Shown piece by piece: positions 18,751 to 28,636 of a stretch of DNA of 64,000 bases; the stretch's first letter is position 1; each line of letters begins with the position of its first letter. The position numbers and the translations under genes were made by a program. The notes beneath the pieces are model-generated. The model had not been told where the DNA came from. It saw only the letters and a list, made by a program, of their open reading frames with translations, and searched no databases. This DNA comes from CAVTWY01 sp963738615 (GTDB lineage: Bacteria; Pseudomonadota; Gammaproteobacteria; Burkholderiales; Burkholderiaceae_C), in contig CAVTXI010000012.1 in NCBI GenBank assembly GCA_963738615.1, positions 1,054,001-1,118,000 on the forward strand. Reading direction: 5' to 3'.

Positions 18751-20060
18751 TCAAGCCGCGGGCGCCTCGATCACGAACGCGCGGAAGTCATTCACGTTGG
18801 TCATCGTCGGCCCGGTGATCACGGCGTCGCCCAGGGCGCCGAAGAAGCCGTGACCGTCGTGCGCATCGAGCCGGTCGCGCGGGCGCAGCCCAGGGCCCAC
18901 GCACGCGTGATGGTGTCGGGCGTGGCGATGGCGCCGGCCACCTCTTCGGCACCGTCCACACCGTCGGTGTCTGCCGCCAGTGCGTGAATGCGCGGATGGC
19001 CATCGAGCGCGATCGTCGCTGCGAGCAGGCATTCGACATTGCGTCCGCCGCGACCCAGCTTGGCAGGGTCGCCGCGCAGCGTGACGGTGGTTTCGCCGCC
19101 CGACAGCAGCACACACGGCCCGGCTGCGGGCTGGCCGCGGTCGGCCGCTTGACGCGCGATGGCCGCGAGCACGTTGCCTACGTCACGCGCTTCGCCCTCG
19201 AGCGCGTCACCCAGGATGCACGGCGTGTAGCCGGCATCGCGCGCCACGTCGGCCGCGGCCTCGAGCGCTAACTGCGGCGCGGCCACGATGTGCCAAGACG
19301 TTCGCGCCAGCCGCGGGTCATCGGGCTTGATGCTTTCGCCGCTGCCCGACTCGAGCAACGTGGCGGCGGCGGCCGGCAGGTCAATGCCGTAGCGGCGCAC
19401 GATCGCCAGCGCGTCGGCGCACGTCGTCGGGTCACCGACGGTCGGCCCGCTGGCGATGTCGATCGGGCGGTCGCCCGGCACGTCGGAGATCAGCAGCGTG
19501 ATCACCTTCGCCGGATGGCACGCCGCGGCGAGCCGGCCGCCCTTGATGTCCGACAGGTGGCGGCGCACGCAATTCATCTCGGTGATGGTGGCGCCGCTGG
19601 CCAGCAGCGCCTTGTTCAGCGCCTGCTTCTGCTCGAGCGTGACGCCGCCCGCGGGCAGCGGCAGCAGCGAAGAACCCCCGCCGGAGATCAGGCACAGCAC
19701 AACGTCGTCGGGGCCCAGGCCGCGCACGAACGCCATCAGGCGCTGCGACGCCCGCAGACCCGCTGCATCGGGCACGGGGTGCGCGGCTTCGATGATCTCG
19801 ATGCGCTCGCATGGCACCGCGTAGCCGTAGCGCGTGACGACGAGGCCTTCGACGCGATCGAGCCCCTTGCCGCGCCACTGGTCTTCGACCGCGCGCGCCA
19901 TCGACGCCGACGCCTTGCCCGCGCCGATGACGAGGAGCCGACCTTTCACCGATGCCGGGTCGGGCAGGTGCGGCGGCACGGCGACCGCCGGTTGTGCCGA
20001 CGCCACCGCGGCGTCGAACATGCGGCGCAGCAATGTGCGCGGATCGATCCGTGTGTTCAT
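18751..20060 (-). CDS. gckA: Glycerate 2-kinase, MOFRL/GckA family (frameshift near 18893)
   Basis: The sequence has the DUF4147/MOFRL architecture: GRLLVIGAGKASASMARAVE, then LCLISGGGSSLLPLPAGGVTL, MNCVRRHLSDIKGGRLA and ISDVPGDRPIDIASGPTVGD, and LLSGGETTVTLRG opening the MOFRL domain. Enzymes of this type phosphorylate D-glycerate to 2-phosphoglycerate, although they are often mislabelled hydroxypyruvate reductase (TtuD). The C-terminus switches frame near 18893; the neighbouring frame supplies LRPRDRLDAHDGHGFF and the real stop at 18751. One missing base restores 436 residues. It lies directly after glxR, hyi and gcl in map order, completing the conversion of glyoxylate to a glycolytic intermediate. 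Confidence 0.83.
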
Positions 20061-20074
20061 GACCTTCCCCGAGG

Positions 20075-20979
20075 TCACGCTGCCGGGGTCTGGCCGATCT
20101 CGAAGTTCGACAGCTTCTCGAGCGCGCGCACCATGCCCGAGTGGTCCCATGCCGCGCCGCCGTGCGAGATGCACGCACTGAAGAGTTGCTGCGCGTTCGA
20201 CGTGGCCGGCAACGCCAGGTTCAGAGCCTTGGCGGCCGACAGCGCGAGGTTCAGGTCCTTCTGATGCAGCGCGATGCGGAAGCCCGGCTCGACGGTGCGC
20301 TTGATCATCCGCTCGCCATGCACCTCGAGGATGCGCGATGTGGCCAGGCCACCCAACAGCGCCTGACGCACCTTCGCAGGGTCGGCGCCCGCGCGCGCGG
20401 CGAACAACAGCCCTTCAGCGACGGCGTTGATCGTCAGCGCAACCACGATCTGGTTCGCGACCTTGCAGGTCTGCCCTGCGCCCGAATCGCCCACCAGCGT
20501 GATGTTCTTGCCCATGCACTCGAGGATCGGCTTCACGCGCTCGAACACCGCTGACTTGCCGCCGCACATGATCGACAGCGTGGCGTTGCGCGCGCCAACG
20601 TCGCCGCCCGAGACCGGTGCGTCGAGGTACTCGGCGCCCAGCGCTTCGATCTTCTTCGCGAACTGCTTTCGTTTCCACCGGCGAGATCGACGACATGTCG
20701 ATCACGACCTTGCCCTTGCTCAAGCCTTGCGCGAGGCCGTTCTCGCCGAACAGCACCGCCTCGAACGTCGGGCGTGTCGGGCACCATGGTGATCACCACG
20801 TCGGCCTTGCTTGCAACCTCGCGAGCGTTGGCGCACGCGGTCGCGCCGGCGGCCGTTACGTCATCGGGCACCTTGCCGCGCGTATGGACGAAGAGCTTGT
20901 GGCCGGCCTTCATCAGGTGGCCCGCCATGGGCGTGCCCATGATGCCGAGGCCGATGAATCCGATGTTCTGAGCTGCCAT
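20075..20979 (-). CDS. glxR: Tartronate semialdehyde reductase (2-hydroxy-3-oxopropionate reductase; two frameshifts)
   Basis: The NAD(P)-binding start NIGFIGLGIMGTPMAGHLMK and the beta-hydroxyacid dehydrogenase block KVVIDMSSISPVET are visible, followed by GDSGAGQTCKVANQIVVALT, which contains the catalytic Lys. The enzyme reduces tartronate semialdehyde to D-glycerate. The frame is broken twice, near 20765 (GACGT followed by an extra T) and near 20675 (an extra A in ACGAAAGCAG). Removing one base at each gives 300 residues, close to GlxR/GarR of E. coli. The gene sits between gckA and hyi on the same strand and belongs to the glyoxylate branch. Confidence 0.83.
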
Positions 20980-21033
20980 GTTGTTTTACCTCGCGTCGGT
21001 CGTGTGGAAGATCGATCAGTTTCGTCGATCTGC

Positions 21034-21814
21034 TTAGGCGCTGGCCTGTCGCAACCACCCCAAGCCCGCCTGCGTCGTGGTGGCGGGCTTGTATTCGCAG
21101 CCGATCCAACCCTGGTAGCCGATGCGGTCGATGTGCGCGAACAGGAACGGGTAGTTGATCTCGCCCGTGCCCGGCTCGTTGCGGCCTGGGTTGTCGGCCA
21201 ACTGCATGTGCGCGATGCGTGGCAGGTGTTTCGCCATCGTGGCTGCCAGCTCGCCTTCGATGCGCTGCATGTGATAGATGTCGTATTGAAGGAACGCGTT
21301 GTCGGCACCGACCTCGTCGAGGATCGACAACGCCTGCGCGCTGCTGTTCAAGTAGTAGCCGGGGATGTCGTACCCATTGATCGGCTCGACCAGCACCTTC
21401 AGGTCGGCCTTGCGGCATTCGTCGGCGGCGTAGCGCAGGTTGGCGACGAAGGTTTTGCGCAGCACGTCGGTGCTGATCCCTTGCGGCACCTTGCCGGCCA
21501 TGCAGTGCACCTGCGGCACGCGCAGCACGCGTGCGTAGGCAACGCCGCGCGCCACGCCGTCGCGGAACTCGGCGGTGCGGTCGGGGTGACAGGCCACGCC
21601 GCGCTCACCCGCGGCCCAATCGCCGGGCGGCAGGTTGAACAGCACCAACTGCAAGCCGTTCGCGTCGAGCCTGGTCCTTGATGTCTTCGGCCTTGTGCTC
21701 GTAGGGGAAGAGGAACTCGACGCCCTTGAAGCCGGCCTTCGCCGCGAGCGCGAAGCGGTCGAGGAAGTCGACCTCGGTGAACATCATCGAGAGGTTGGCG
21801 GCGAATTTGGGCAT
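21034..21814 (-). CDS. hyi: Hydroxypyruvate isomerase (frameshift near 21670)
   Basis: MPKFAANLSMMFTEVDFLDR and GFKGVEFLFPYEH open an AP-endonuclease-like TIM barrel. After a one-base correction near 21670 (an extra G in CAGGCTCGAC) the protein continues with LQLVLFNLPPGDWAAGERG, VLVEPINGYDIPGYYL and LQYDIYHMQR, all strongly conserved in Hyi. The corrected length is 259 residues against 258 in E. coli. It interconverts hydroxypyruvate and tartronate semialdehyde, which links Gcl to GlxR. The order gcl-hyi-glxR-gckA on one strand with short gaps suggests one transcript. Confidence 0.87.
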
Positions 21815-21842
21815 GGTGCGCTCCGTGGCTTGTCCGTGGGTT

Positions 21843-23636
21843 CTAGTCGAGCATCGCGATGGCCGTGGGCGCGTCGGCTTTGCCGCTGGCCAGTTCCTCG
21901 AATTCGACCACGTTGTCGATCTCGGTCCCCATCGCGATGTTCGTCACGCGCTCGAGGATGATCTCGATCACGACCGGCACCTGGAACTCGGCCATCCACG
22001 CTTCGGCTTGTTTGATCGCGGGCGCGATCTCTTCCTGCCGGTGCACGCGGATCGCCTTGCAGCCCAGGCCTTCGACCACCTTCACGTGGTCGACGCCGTA
22101 GCTGCGCGAGGGTTCGTCGACGGGCGTGTTGATGTTGTCGAACGCGAGCTGCACGCAGTAGTCCATCGTGAAGCCGCGCTGGCTCTGGCGGATCAGCCCG
22201 AGGTAGCTGTTGTTCACCACGATGTGGATGTAGGGCAGCTTGAACTGCGCGCCCACCGCCAGTTCTTCGAGCATGAACTGGAAGTCGTAGTCGCCCGACA
22301 GCGCGACCAGCTTGCGCTGCGGGTCGGCCGCGCGCACGCCCAGTGCGGCCGGCACCGTCCAGCCGAGCGGGCCGGCCTGGCCGCAGTTGATCCAGCGGCG
22401 CGGCCCGTAGATGTGCAGGAACTGCGCCGCCGCGATCTGGCTCAGGCCGATCGTCGACACGTACGGTCACGTCCTTGCCGAAGGCGTTGTTCATGCATTG
22501 GTACACGCGATGCGGCTTCATCGGCACGGTGTCGAAGTTGGTCTTGCGCAGGTATTGCAAGATCGGACTTGCGGCCCTGGCATTCGGCGACCCACGCGCT
22601 GCGGTCGCGCAACTTGCCGGCCGCCTTCCATTCGCGCGCCAACTCCACGAAGTGCACCAGCGCGGCCTTGGCGTCGCTGACGATGCCGTAGTCGGGCGCG
22701 AACACGCGGCCGATCTGCGTGGGCTCGATGTCGATGTGAACGAACTTGCGGCCCTTGCAGTACACCTCGGGGCTGCCGGTGTGGCGGTTCGCCCAGCGGT
22801 TGCCGATGCCCAGCACGAAGTCGCTGGCCAGCATGTTCGCGTTGCCGTAGCGGTGCGAGGTTTGCAGCCCGCACATGCCGGCCATCAGCGGGTGGTCGTC
22901 GGGCACGGTGCCCCATCCCATCAGCGTCGGGATCACCGGCACGTTCGACGATCTCGGCGAACTGCTGCAGCAGATCGGACGCGTCGGCGTTGATCACGCC
23001 ACCACCCGAGACGATCAGCGGCTTGGCGCTGTCGTTCAGCATCGCCAGCGCCTTCTCGATCTGCTTGCGCGACGCCGAGGGCTTGTAGACCGCCAGCGGC
23101 TCGTAGGTGTCGATGTCGAACTCGATCTCGGCCATCTGCACGTCGAACGGCAGGTCGATCAACACCGGCCCGGGCCGGCCCGAGCGCATCAGGTGAAAGG
23201 CCTGCTGGAACGCGCGGGGAACTTGCGCCGGCTCGAGCACGGTGGTCGCCCACTTGGTGACGGGCTTGGCGATCGTCGCGATGTCGACCGCCTGGAAGTC
23301 TTCCTTGTGCAGTCGCGCCCGCGGCGCCTGGCCGGTGATGCACAGGATGGGGATGCTGTCGGCCTGCGCCGAATACAGCCCCGTGATCATGTCGGTGCCC
23401 GCGGGGCCCGACGTGCCGATGCACACGCCGATGTTGCCGGCCTTGGCGCGCGTGTAGCCCTCGGCCATGTGCGACGCGCCTTCGACGTGGCGCGCCAGCA
23501 CGTGCGCGATGGTCTGGCGTTCACGCATCTGCGCGTACAGCGGGTTGATGGCCGCGCCGGGCACGCCGAAGGCTTGCGAGACGCCTTCTTTCTCCATCAC
23601 CAGCACCGCCGCCATCGCGGCCTTCATCTTGGGCAT
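21843..23636 (-). CDS. gcl: Glyoxylate carboligase (three frameshifts)
   Basis: It is a ThDP-dependent enzyme that joins two glyoxylates to tartronate semialdehyde with loss of CO2. The N-terminus PKMKAAMAAVLVMEKEGVSQ and AFGVPGAAINPLYAQM carries the Gcl-specific Val in place of the usual ThDP glutamate. The central domain includes GWGTVPDDHPLMAGM, and the C-terminal ThDP domain has SGDYDFQFMLEELAVG with NNSYLGLIRQ. The frame is broken near 22943, 22562 and 22462, each consistent with one extra base. Corrected, it has 596 residues (593 in E. coli). A LysR-type regulator is encoded divergently, although a glycosyltransferase gene now separates them. Confidence 0.9.
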
Positions 23637-23749
23637 GTTCGTCTTCCTATCTTCGGGGTGAGCGATATTGCGCGTGCGAGCGGCGCGAGGGAAGGCGTGT
23701 AGCGCCATATGAGCTATGCCGGCCAGGAATGCCTTGTCTGGACTGCCGC

Positions 23750-23784
23750 ATGCACAGTCTGATGGCGATGCGGATCTACGTGCG
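23750..23784 (+). repeat. Remnant copy of a lysR 5' end, imperfect direct repeat of 24870-24904
   Basis: ATG 23750 opens a frame reading MHSLMAMRIYVR, nearly the same as MDSLLAMRIYVR at the start of the LysR gene at 24870. Over 35 bp, 31 positions match, and the offset is exactly 1120 bp. The similarity ends abruptly after TGCG (23784). The glycosyltransferase gene lies between the two copies, and its stop codon is inside this copy. Confidence 0.75.
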
Positions 23785-24813
23785 CGACTTCATCGTCGCG
23801 GCCGCAGGGACGAAAGCGTCGAGGATGCGGTCGAGGTGGCGTGCGATCGCGGGGTCGGAGAATTCGGCCTCGACTTTCGCGATCGCGGCCTTGCCCAGCC
23901 GCGCGCGGGCTTCGTCGTCGTGCCAGAGGCCTTCGATCGCCGCTCGCATGGCCGCCACGTCCTGCGGCGGCACGAGGACCGCGTCGACACCGTCGTTCAC
24001 GTAGTCGACGGTGCCGGGGCAACGCGTCGCGATCGTGGCCTTGCCGTACGCGAGCGAGTCGATCAACGTGCTCTGACCCGACGCAGTCTCGAGGTTCGAA
24101 ATCGGGATGACACTCAACCGTGCGCGCTGAAGGTAGCCGTAGCACGCCTCGAGCGAGATGCCCGACACCACGGTCACGTGAGACGGTATCTCGATGTGCT
24201 CGACGGCATGGTTCGCGGCGATGATGACCAGTGGGTACGGCAGCGTGCGCACCGCCTCGACCAGCGTCGCGTAGTCCCTGACGGCCGAACCCATCGCGAC
24301 GATGAAGGGGGACGAACGGTCTTCCTCGACATCGAAGCTGCGGCCCTGGGCCTGCAACGGCACGAACACGAAGCGCTGCGGCGGCAGGTCGAACCACTGC
24401 GGGTACGTGCGCGCCTCGAGTGTCGAATGCACGACGAAGGTGTCGACGCGGCGGTACGCGAAACCGGCGATCCTGCGCGCCAGCGCGCCCGGCGCCTTGC
24501 CCAGGTTGAAGTGCCAGGCCACCAGCGGGCGACGTCGAACCTCCGTGAAGCGCAACATGAGCGCCACCGCGAGCGTGAGCTGGGGGAAGCTCGCGATCAC
24601 GCCCGCATGCTTTGCTGCCCGCGTGTCACGCAGCGACACGAAGGCATGACGGAAGATCTTGGCCCACAGCTGGCCGCCCGTGCGCTTCGACTGGTCGTCC
24701 GATGTCCACGGGCACGGATGGATGGTCAGGCGATGGCGTGTCGCGGCGGGCAGGAACAACTCGAGCCAAGATCCGCCCGACACATTGGACAGCGAGAGCA
24801 TGAGCCAGTGCAT
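23776..24813 (-). CDS. Group 1 (GT4-like) glycosyltransferase, apparently inserted between gcl and its lysR
   Basis: The 345-residue protein has the GT-B layout: an N-terminal half with LVAWHFNLGKAPGALARRIA, and a C-terminal nucleotide-sugar half with SPFIVAMGSAVRDYATLVEA, ARLSVIPISNLETASGQSTL and DSLAYGKATIATRCPGTVDY. This is the acidic EX7E-like region that in GT4 enzymes holds the donor. It would transfer a sugar to a polysaccharide or lipid acceptor in the cytoplasm. The context is unusual because no other surface-polysaccharide gene is near. Its last codons and stop fall within a duplicated lysR fragment, which suggests insertion of this gene into the gcl-lysR divergent pair. Confidence 0.75.
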   Translation of the reverse strand: MHWLMLSLSNVSGGSWLELFLPAATRHRLTIHPCPWTSDDQSKRTGGQLWAKIFRHAFVSLRDTRAAKHAGVIASFPQLTLAVALMLRFTEVRRRPLVAWHFNLGKAPGALARRIAGFAYRRVDTFVVHSTLEARTYPQWFDLPPQRFVFVPLQAQGRSFDVEEDRSSPFIVAMGSAVRDYATLVEAVRTLPYPLVIIAANHAVEHIEIPSHVTVVSGISLEACYGYLQRARLSVIPISNLETASGQSTLIDSLAYGKATIATRCPGTVDYVNDGVDAVLVPPQDVAAMRAAIEGLWHDDEARARLGKAAIAKVEAEFSDPAIARHLDRILDAFVPAAATMKSRT

Positions 24814-24869
24814 CGCCGAAATTTATCTCATCGACGAGCGCCTCAGCGCCCTGCCTACACTGCCCTTCC

Positions 24870-25833
24870 ATGGACAGCCTGCTGGCAATGCGGATCTACG
24901 TGCGTGTGGTCGAAACCGGCAGCTTCAGCCGTGCGGCGGCCGAGTTCGGCGCGACGCAGCCGACCGCGACGAAGGCCGTCGCCGAAACCGAAAAGCGCTT
25001 GGGCGCGCGGCTGTTGCACCGGTCGACCCGCGGCGTGACCGCCACCGAGGCCGGCACGCTGTACTACGAACGCTGCAAGCGCATCGTCGACGAGGTGGAG
25101 GCGGCCGAGAACCTGACGACGCTGCTGCAAGGCCAAGTTGGCCGGCTCGCTGCGCATCAGCACCAGCGTGGCGTTCGGCCGGCGAGTGATGGCGCCGCTG
25201 GTCATCCGCTACCTGCACGAGCACCCGCAAGCCGTGGTCGATCTCAGCTTCGAAGACCGCTACGTCAACCTGGTCGAACAAGGCGTGGACGTGGCGATGC
25301 GCATGGGGCGCTTGGCCGATTCGTCTCTGGGGGCGCGTTACCTCGGCGCGAATCCGTGGGCCATGATCGCCTCGCCTGCGTACCTTGGGCAGCGCGGCAC
25401 ACCCAAACGCATCGCCGACCTGAGCAAGCATCAGGCACTGGTCTACAGCAGCGTGCAAGGCGACGACCGCTGGAATGTCACGCCGCCTGGTAGGGGCGGC
25501 GCGCAAACCGTCGAAGTGCACGGGCCGCTGCGCTCGAACAACCTCACCACCCTGCTCGCCGCCGCGTGCGACGGCATGGGCCTGGCGATCCTGCCGCGCT
25601 ACGTTGCGCACGAAGCGCTGACACAAGGCCGCATCGTCGAGGTGATGGGCGATCACGGCCTTCCCGCACAGGACCTGCACGCGGTGTTCCCATCACCGCG
25701 CCTGGTGCCAACGAAGGTCACGCACTTCATCGACTGGCTGAAGCCAAGGTTCGACGGGGCTTGGTGGGAACGCGGCGGCGCGCAGCGCTGCGCCGCGCAG
25801 GCATACACGGATCGCAGCTTCGAGGGGACGTGA
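24870..25833 (+). CDS. LysR-type regulator, likely of the glyoxylate (gcl) branch (frameshift near 25132)
   Basis: The helix-turn-helix MDSLLAMRIYVRVVETGSFS, then PTATKAVAETEKRLGARLLH, is typical of the LysR subgroup that includes DmlR/CrgA-like proteins. An extra C around 25131 (CAAGGCCAAG) breaks the frame. The next frame continues with LAGSLRISTSVAFGRRVMAP and the effector domain to 25833. Corrected length is 320 residues. A truncated copy of its first codons sits 1.1 kb upstream next to gcl, so the ancestral position was probably immediately divergent from gcl. Control of gcl-hyi-glxR is inferred from that arrangement. Confidence 0.82.
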
Positions 25834-26342
25834 TGAACGCACCGATGGCCTACCCCCGTTTGTCGAGCGCCGAGTTGGCGACGCGCTGGCGCCAGTTGCT
25901 CGACCAACCGGGCCTGCCCCGCATGTTCGAGTTGGACGAGTGTGGGGAGCTGATCGAGACGAATCCACCCGAACTTCCCCATCAACGCATCGTTCGCGCC
26001 CTGCAAGTTCAGATCGAAAGCAAGCTTGGTGGCGAGGCACTACCGGGTACAGGTGTGCTGACATCGATCGGCGTTCGTATCCCCGACGTGGTCTGGCAGC
26101 CCTCCTGGTCGAAGAATGATCCGGCGAGCCCGGCACCTCAGATCTGCGTCGAGGTCCTGTCGCCCGACAACACGCGGCGCGAGATCTCGGAGAAAACATC
26201 GGCCTACCTCGCGGCGGGCGCCCGCGAAGTGATCATCGTGGAGACGAGCGGCCGGATTCGCTTCTTCGGCTCGGAAGGCGAGGGTGCAAGCAGTGCGTTC
26301 GGCCTTGCGCTGGCGTTGCCAGAAGGCACGTACCCGTTGTAG
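25833..26342 (+). CDS. Uma2 family (DUF820) PD-(D/E)XK nuclease-like protein
   Basis: The 169-residue protein shows the Uma2 pattern RMFELDECGELIETNPP, then TSIGVRIPDVVWQPSW, ICVEVLSPDNTRREISEKTS and AYLAAGAREVIIVE. The Asp, Glu and Lys-like positions in PDV, EVLSP and EK correspond to a restriction-endonuclease-like fold. Such genes are common in cyanobacteria and scattered elsewhere, and their biological role is not established. The ATG overlaps the LysR stop (TGATG), so it is probably translated from the same message. It has no evident link to purine breakdown. Confidence 0.78.
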   Translation: MNAPMAYPRLSSAELATRWRQLLDQPGLPRMFELDECGELIETNPPELPHQRIVRALQVQIESKLGGEALPGTGVLTSIGVRIPDVVWQPSWSKNDPASPAPQICVEVLSPDNTRREISEKTSAYLAAGAREVIIVETSGRIRFFGSEGEGASSAFGLALALPEGTYPL

Positions 26343-26355
26343 ACAAGTCGGGCGA

Positions 26356-26559
26356 TCATGGTTTCGGCGAGGCGCCCTTCTCGCTCCACAGCACCCCACC
26401 TGTCGCCCAGTCGCTGCGCTTCACGTCGACGAAGATCACATCGACGCCGTCGGCCGACCCGCCCAGCACCTTCACGCACGCTTGCGTGATCTCGTGGGCC
26501 AACGCGACCTTCTGCTCGCGCGTGCGGCCTTCGAAGAGTTCGATGTGGATCGTGGGCAT
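26356..26559 (-). CDS. 4-oxalocrotonate tautomerase family protein
   Basis: The 67-residue protein starts MPTIHIELFEGRTREQKVAL, so Pro-2 becomes the catalytic N-terminal proline after methionine removal. The small beta-alpha-beta fold and length match the 4-OT group. Such enzymes isomerise enol/keto acids as hexamers or dimers. It ends 13 bp upstream of an Uma2 gene on the opposite strand and lies 15 bp downstream of the class II aldolase gene on the same strand, so it may share the puuD-aldolase transcript. The substrate is unknown. Confidence 0.82.
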   Translation of the reverse strand: MPTIHIELFEGRTREQKVALAHEITQACVKVLGGSADGVDVIFVDVKRSDWATGGVLWSEKGASPKP

Positions 26560-26574
26560 GGTGATGTTCTCCGA

Positions 26575-27307
26575 TCAGCGTTCGAATCCAGGCGACAGAC
26601 GCTGCACGCGTCGCATCAGCGCCGGCCATTCCAGGTCACCGTCGCGTTCGCTGCCGTCGCCGACCCATTGACGATACGTCAGCGCCGCGAGTTCATCGCT
26701 GACGCCTTGCACCTGCCCCGGCGCTGCGGCCATGGCGCGCAGTTGCGCTTGTGCGGCGCGCTCGAGGATGTGCATCAGCATCACCGCTTCGCCAACGCTG
26801 CGGCCCACCACAAGCGGGCCGTGGTGCTCGAGGATCAGGCCGTCTTTGTCGCCCAACGCAGCGATCAGGCGGCGTTGCTCGTCGGCGCCCAGCGCCAAGC
26901 CTTCATAGGGGTGACGGCCGAGCCGTCGATGCAGCCGCATCGCCCACTGCAACGTCGGCAGCAGCCCCTGAGGCAGCATCGACAGCGCCACGCCCCACGG
27001 CGTGTGCAGGTGGATCGACGCAGGCCGCGTCAGGCCGCGCGGCATGCACCGCGCCGTGAATCGCGAAGCCGCTGGGGTTGACCGGTGCGCTGCTGCCGTC
27101 GACCACCCTGCCCTGCGCGTCGACCTTCACCAGCGATGACGCGGTGATCTCGTCGAACAACAAGCCGAAGCGATTGATCAGGTAGTGCCCCGGCTCGCCA
27201 GGCACCGTCGCCGACAAGTGCGTGTAGACGGTGTCGTCCCAGCCGTTCAGCGCTGCGAGGCGGTAGGCCGCAGCGAGTTCGATGCGCGTTGCTCGCTCGT
27301 CGATCAC
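26575..27307 (-). CDS. Class II aldolase/adducin-family protein (frameshift near 27018)
   Basis: The sequence ERATRIELAAAYRLAALNGW, YTHLSATVPGEPGHYLINR and FGLLFDEITASSLVKVDAQG is the class II aldolase/adducin N-terminal signature. After removing an extra G near 27018 the chain continues as VIHLHTPWGVALSMLPQGLL, where the HLHT histidines would bind the divalent metal, and DGLILEHHGPLVVGRSVGEA. Corrected length is about 243 residues. Members are fuculose-1-phosphate aldolases, ribulose-5-phosphate epimerases or decarboxylases. GTG 27307 overlaps the stop of puuD (GTGA), so it is coupled to the urate oxidase gene. Its step in purine breakdown is not established. Confidence 0.78.
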
Positions 27308-28516
27308 TCGACCTTCGCCCCGGCCTCGAACCAGCGCTTGATCAGCCCACGCTCGTCGTCGGTGATCTGCGTTGCGTTGTTCATCGGCATGAGCTTGAGC
27401 ACCGACACCTGCTGGTACACCGCCTGCGCGTGTTGCTTGATCAGCTCGGGCGTATGCAGCGCCACGTTCTTCTGCTGCACCTGTTCGTTGTGGCACATCG
27501 CACACTTCGCATCGAGCAGCGTCTTCACCTCGGCGAATGCGACAGGCTTCGACGCCGCGGCCTTGGCCTGTGCCGATTGCGGCGGCGGCGCGAGCCAGAA
27601 CGCCATGCCCACCAGCGCCGACGGTGCCGACGATCGCGTGTTCCCACGGCACGCGCTTGTGCTGCACGTGCGCCTTGTGGCGCGCGACGAAGCTGTGGCG
27701 AATCAGCGCGCCGGCCAGCATCAACAACACCAGGACGATCCAGTTGTTCTTGCCCTGATACAGCCAGCCGTAGTGGTTGGACAGCATCGTGACGATCACC
27801 GGCAGCGTGAAGTACGTGTTGTGCACGCTGCGCTGCTTGCCGCGCTGGCCGTGGATGGGGTCGGGCTTTTCACCGGCACGAAGCTGCGCCACCACCTTGC
27901 GCTGGCCGGGGATGATCCAGAAGAAAACGTTGGCGCTCATCGCCGTGGCGATCATCGCGCCCACCATCAGGAAGGCCGCACGGCCCGCGAAGAACTTGCA
28001 CGCCAGCCACGACGCGAACACGATGAACACGAACACCAGCACGCCGACGATCAGGTCACCGTTTTCGCGCTGACCCAGCGTGCGGCAGATCGCGTCGTAG
28101 ACGAGCCAGAACGCAGCCAGGAAACCCAGCGCTGCGGCGATCGCTGTGCCGGGCGACCAGTCGTACACCGTCTTGTCGACCAGGAAGCTTCCGGCGTTGA
28201 AGAGGTACAGCACCGTGAACAGCGCGAAGCCCGTGAGCCACGTGCTGTAGCTCTCCCAGTACGACCAGTGCAGGTTGTCGGGCAATGCCCGCCAGCGCGG
28301 CGCCACCATGTACTTGTTCGAGTGATAGAAGCCGCCGCCGTGCACGGCCCACAACTCGCCGTCGATGCCCTTGGCCTTCAGGTCGGCATCTTCAGGCGGC
28401 GAAAGGCTGTTGTCGAGCAGCACGAAGTAGAACGACGAGCCGATCCACGCGATCGCCGTGATGACGTGCGCCCAGCGAAGCAGCAGGTTGGCCCAGTCGA
28501 GAAGATAGGCATCCAT
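27304..28516 (-). CDS. puuD: Membrane-bound urate oxidase with C-terminal cytochrome c domain, PuuD (frameshift near 27622)
   Basis: The N-terminal 300 residues contain about eight membrane spans with ITAIAWIGSSFYFVLLDNSL, GGGFYHSNKYMVAP and HNTYFTLPVIVTMLSNHYGW, typical of the urate hydroxylase (DUF989) domain. After a one-base correction near 27622, ALVGMAFWLAPPP leads into a cytochrome c domain with the haem motif CAMCH and a distal Met in LMPMNNATQ. The protein oxidises urate to 5-hydroxyisourate and passes electrons to the respiratory chain instead of making hydrogen peroxide. Corrected length is 403 residues. A perfect ACTGTATACAGT palindrome lies 47 bp upstream of the start, which places it in the proposed GntR regulon. 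Confidence 0.9.
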
Positions 28517-28562
28517 GTTTCGTCTTCTCCAATGCGCCGAAAACCACGGCGACCTCGATCGC

Positions 28563-28586
28563 ACTGTATACAGTTATGTGTACAGT
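28563..28586. promoter_or_regulatory. Operator pair (ACTGTATACAGT type) upstream of puuD
   Basis: A perfect palindrome ACTGTATACAGT occupies 28563-28574, and TATGTGTACAGT (9 of 12 matching) follows directly at 28575-28586. They end 47 bp from the puuD start codon at 28516, a position suited to block or guide RNA polymerase. The same box occurs at 18.23 kb and 29.7 kb. Confidence 0.75.
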
Positions 28587-28636
28587 TTTACGCAGGGAAA
28601 ACCCGCCCTGCGCACGGCACACGACCGCCGGCCGAG

